Positions 61,577 to 64,000 of a stretch of 64,000 nt of DNA are shown here, piece by piece. The DNA is from an uncultured Porphyromonadaceae bacterium. GTDB taxonomy: Bacteria > Bacteroidota > Bacteroidia > Bacteroidales > Muribaculaceae. Below the pieces are notes generated by a model. It searched no databases, was not told where the DNA came from, and worked only from the letters and a program-made list of their open reading frames with translations. Made by a program: the position numbers and the translations under genes. The stretch lies in contig URTA01000008.1 in NCBI GenBank assembly GCA_900550645.1, forward strand, positions 1 to 64,000, given 5' to 3'. The first letter of the stretch is position 1. Each line of letters begins with the position of its first letter.

Positions 61577-62692
61577 ATGAAATATTTCTCCCTGTTTATG
61601 GCCTTTCTTGCCGCTCTTGTGTTCACGAGCTGCGGCAAGAATGAGTTTCATGTCGAGACCATGCTGCCCGCTTCCGTCACACAGGTCTATGAGCTGACGT
61701 ATTATGCCTCCGACAGCAAGAAGGGGTGGATTACGGAGACTGTCCTCTCGGTCAACCAGGGGAAGGGTGCTGTGACGTGTGTCACACGCAATCCCTCCAT
61801 GGTGTGGCTCGCCGTGACCGGCTCAACGGTGCCGGCAGTCGCCTTCTATGCCGAGCGCGGCGACAAGATTACCGTTTCCGGCAAGGATGCCGACCCCCTG
61901 ACTTGGGACATCGGCGGCAACGACCTGAACGAGCGGTGGAGCAAATGGCGGCAGCAGAACGCTGCTGCGCTGCGCTCGCGGCAGGGCAAGCTCATCAACC
62001 CAGCCGTGGCGAAATATGTCAAGGAAAACAAGTCCGACATCCTATCGACCGTGCTGCTGCTCACATCATACGTCCGCAGCGACAACGAGAAGGAGTTTGC
62101 CGACTTGTGGAACATGCTCGACGCAGACGCTCGCGACCAGGAGATTATAACTGCCATAGGGCGTGCTGACAAATTCGCAGCTGCGCCGGTAGACAAGCCG
62201 GCTCACGTCACCGAGCTGAAGCTGCACGCCATGGGGGAGAGCATCGCCACTGTACGTCCGGCGGATGCCGATGCGCTGCTGCTGTATTTTTGGCAGGGCA
62301 ACGAGCCGCAGCGGCGCAGTGACATCGACTCGCTGCGTGCCGTGATTAGGGAGCAGCGCGAGCGTGCCGGCAAGCGGCTGACAGCCGTCGATGTGGCTCT
62401 TACGGCTGACTCTATGTCGTGGCTCAATACCGTCCGTCTCGATTCCGCAGATTGCAAAGGGTGGCTGCACACATGGGCACCCGGCGGCCGGATGCACTCG
62501 TCAATATACACCCTTGACATACCGGCTACACCGTGGTTCGTGGTAGTGGACAGCCACGGCAACCAGGCGTACCGGGGCGCGGAGAGCAAGGCGGCGTTGA
62601 AGCAGGTACGTGCGCTGCTGCGCAATGCCAAGGCTCAGAAGGACAAAGCCACGGCGGACACCGCTTCGGCAACTAAAAAAGCCCGCCCATGA
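61577..62692 (+). CDS. Thioredoxin-like lipoprotein (DUF4369-type N-terminal domain)
   Basis: This 371-residue lipoprotein has lipobox LVFTSC with Cys19. Residues of about 30-115 (YELTYYASDSKKGWITETVLSVNQGKG) resemble the DUF4369 beta domain found before thioredoxin folds in Bacteroidetes. The central part is helical. The C-terminal 140 residues have a thioredoxin-like pattern (ALLLYFWQGNEPQRRSDIDSLRAVIREQ, then IPATPWFVVVDSHGNQAYRG), but the CxxC active site is missing, since WQGNEPQ stands where WxxxCxxC would be. It may therefore be a non-redox member. The ATG overlaps the stop of nothing upstream; the next gene starts inside its stop codon (ATGA). Confidence 0.72.
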   Translation: MKYFSLFMAFLAALVFTSCGKNEFHVETMLPASVTQVYELTYYASDSKKGWITETVLSVNQGKGAVTCVTRNPSMVWLAVTGSTVPAVAFYAERGDKITVSGKDADPLTWDIGGNDLNERWSKWRQQNAAALRSRQGKLINPAVAKYVKENKSDILSTVLLLTSYVRSDNEKEFADLWNMLDADARDQEIITAIGRADKFAAAPVDKPAHVTELKLHAMGESIATVRPADADALLLYFWQGNEPQRRSDIDSLRAVIREQRERAGKRLTAVDVALTADSMSWLNTVRLDSADCKGWLHTWAPGGRMHSSIYTLDIPATPWFVVVDSHGNQAYRGAESKAALKQVRALLRNAKAQKDKATADTASATKKARP

Positions 62693-64000
62693 AACTGACC
62701 AAGATAACATCTGCATCCATACACGGCATCGACGCTTTTGCGGTCACTGTGGAAACGCTCGTGGAGCGCGGCGTGATGTTCACAATAGTTGGACTCCCCG
62801 ACGCTGCTATCAAGGAAAGCCATACGCGCATCACCTCGGCGTTGAAGCACAGCGGCATCGAGTTTCCGCACCGCCGCACGGTCATCAACCTCTCGCCGGC
62901 CGATGTGCGCAAGGAGGGCGCAGCTTTCGACCTCCCTATGGCGATAGGCATACTCGCCTCCAACGAGCTGATAGACGATGCCGCCCTGCAAGGGGTGATG
63001 ATGACCGGTGAGCTGTCTCTCGACGGCACTGTGCTGCCGGTGCGAGGCATACTGCCCATGGCGATAAAGGCGCGGCAGATGGGCTTGAGGCGCATGATAG
63101 TGCCGGCTGCAAATGCAGTCGAGGCGGCGGTCGTTGACAATGTGGAGATATACGGCGTGTCCTCGCTTGCCGAGGCTGTCGCATTGCTGAAAGGGGAGGA
63201 GGACACTGTGCAGCCTACGGTCATAAACACCCGCGAGCTGTTCTCGATGCAGTCAGAGGTGTTTGATGTCGATTTCAGCGATGTGAAAGGGCAGGAGGCT
63301 GTCAAGCGGGCTCTCGAGGTTGCGTGCGCCGGCGGCCATAACATACTTATGGTCGGCGCGCCTGGTTCGGGCAAGTCGATGATGGCGAAGCGCATACCCA
63401 CGATAATGCCGCCGTTGAGCCTGCACGAGGCTCTCGAAACCACCAAGATACATTCCGTGGCAGGCAAGCTGAAGTCCGGCTCGATGCTGATGACGCACCG
63501 CCCGTTCCGCATGCCGCACCATACGGTCTCGCCGGTAGCCCTCGTGGGCGGCGGCTCAAACCCGCAGCCCGGCGAAATATCCCTTGCCCACAACGGAATA
63601 CTGTTTCTCGATGAGTTTCCCGAGTTCCCGCGTACAGTGCTTGAGGTGCTGCGCCAGCCTATGGAGGACCGCGTGATTACCGTCTCGCGGGCGCGTTACA
63701 GCGTGGACTATCCGGCATCGTTCATGCTGGTGGCATCCATGAACCCCTGTCCGTGCGGCTACTACGGGCATCCCACGCGCCGCTGCACCTGCCAGCCGGG
63801 ACAGGTGGCTAAATACATGAACCGCATTTCCGGGCCGCTCATGGACCGCATTGACCTGCAAATTGAGATACAGCCGGTGGAGTTTGACGACATGGCTTCA
63901 CGCGGCCCTGCGCTCGACAGCGCGACGATGCGTGCCAACGTGGTGCGTGCGCGGAGCATACAGCAACAGCGTTATGCCGGCGAGCCGGGAGTGTACTGCA
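62689..64000 (+). CDS. YifB/ComM-family Mg-chelatase-like AAA+ ATPase (cut by the right edge)
   Basis: The ATG at 62689 overlaps the lipoprotein stop codon, and the frame stays open to the end of the window (437 codons seen). Residues of about 1-165 form the N-terminal LonC/S5-like domain (TIVGLPDAAIKESHTRI, INLSPADVRKEGAAFDLPMAIGIL). The AAA+ module follows: DVKGQEAVKRALEVACAGG, Walker A VGAPGSGKSMMAKRIP (about 223-238) and Walker B GILFLDEFPEF. A Cys-rich loop MNPCPCGYYGHPTRRCTC is typical of this family. ComM is a hexameric branch-migration helicase that helps integrate DNA during natural transformation; YifB proteins are widespread, so transformation need not be implied here. The C-terminal lid domain lies outside the window. 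Confidence 0.93.
   Translation, partial: MKLTKITSASIHGIDAFAVTVETLVERGVMFTIVGLPDAAIKESHTRITSALKHSGIEFPHRRTVINLSPADVRKEGAAFDLPMAIGILASNELIDDAALQGVMMTGELSLDGTVLPVRGILPMAIKARQMGLRRMIVPAANAVEAAVVDNVEIYGVSSLAEAVALLKGEEDTVQPTVINTRELFSMQSEVFDVDFSDVKGQEAVKRALEVACAGGHNILMVGAPGSGKSMMAKRIPTIMPPLSLHEALETTKIHSVAGKLKSGSMLMTHRPFRMPHHTVSPVALVGGGSNPQPGEISLAHNGILFLDEFPEFPRTVLEVLRQPMEDRVITVSRARYSVDYPASFMLVASMNPCPCGYYGHPTRRCTCQPGQVAKYMNRISGPLMDRIDLQIEIQPVEFDDMASRGPALDSATMRANVVRARSIQQQRYAGEPGVYC

Overview
The window is a GC-rich chromosomal segment of a Bacteroidota bacterium, most likely order Bacteroidales and plausibly Muribaculaceae; the family is my inference. The reasons are the Bacteroidetes order of the division and cell-wall genes, promoters of the TTTG-N19/20-TAnnTTTG type, lipoproteins with SCxDD-like boxes, several proteins with C-terminal type IX secretion (Por) tails, a fused gamma/alpha 2-oxoacid:ferredoxin oxidoreductase, and YbeY and MnmG of the Bacteroidetes form. 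I saw no tRNA, rRNA, CRISPR array, insertion sequence or prophage.

Layout. 178-5393 (+): a small Sel1-like secreted protein and a 1501-residue FN3/choice-of-anchor-J protein, closed by a strong bidirectional terminator. 5481-11601 (-): a lipoprotein serine protease, pdxB, a polytopic membrane protein, purD and a THUMP-type rRNA methyltransferase with a long Arg/Asp-rich tail. 11663-26960 (-): the division and cell-wall cluster, in transcription order rsmH-ftsL-ftsI-murE-mraY-murD-ftsW-murG-murC-ftsQ-ftsA-ftsZ, with short gaps or overlaps. mraZ is not in front of it. A GT4 glycosyltransferase (27183-28334) reads the same way. 28702-33785 (+): ybeY, mnmG, apt and uvrC, with two ParB-binding (parS) palindromes, one between mnmG and apt and one inside the uvrC coding sequence. 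This suggests the segment lies near the replication origin. 33815-34500 (-): a HigBA-like toxin-antitoxin pair in an AT-rich patch. 34822-39343 (+): rnr and a six-hairpin glycosidase-like protein. 39582-43232 (+): a large secreted GLUG/beta-helix protein.

43484-56683 (+) is the most interesting part. It runs deoC, a secreted endonuclease/exonuclease/phosphatase-fold enzyme, a TonB-dependent receptor, two surface lipoproteins with OB-fold-like and jelly-roll domains, two secreted endonuclease-I-family nucleases and a secreted CotH-kinase-like protein. I read this as a candidate locus for capturing, cutting and importing extracellular nucleic acid. It is built like a Sus-type system but has nucleases where glycosidases would be and no recognisable SusD. 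One lipoprotein and one nuclease share a clearly paralogous binding module, which supports joint action. The function is inferred, not shown.

56854-64000 (+): korA-korB, acpP-fabF, a thioredoxin-like lipoprotein and the start of a YifB/ComM-type AAA+ ATPase that runs off the right end. A 72-base compound inverted repeat separates korB from acpP.
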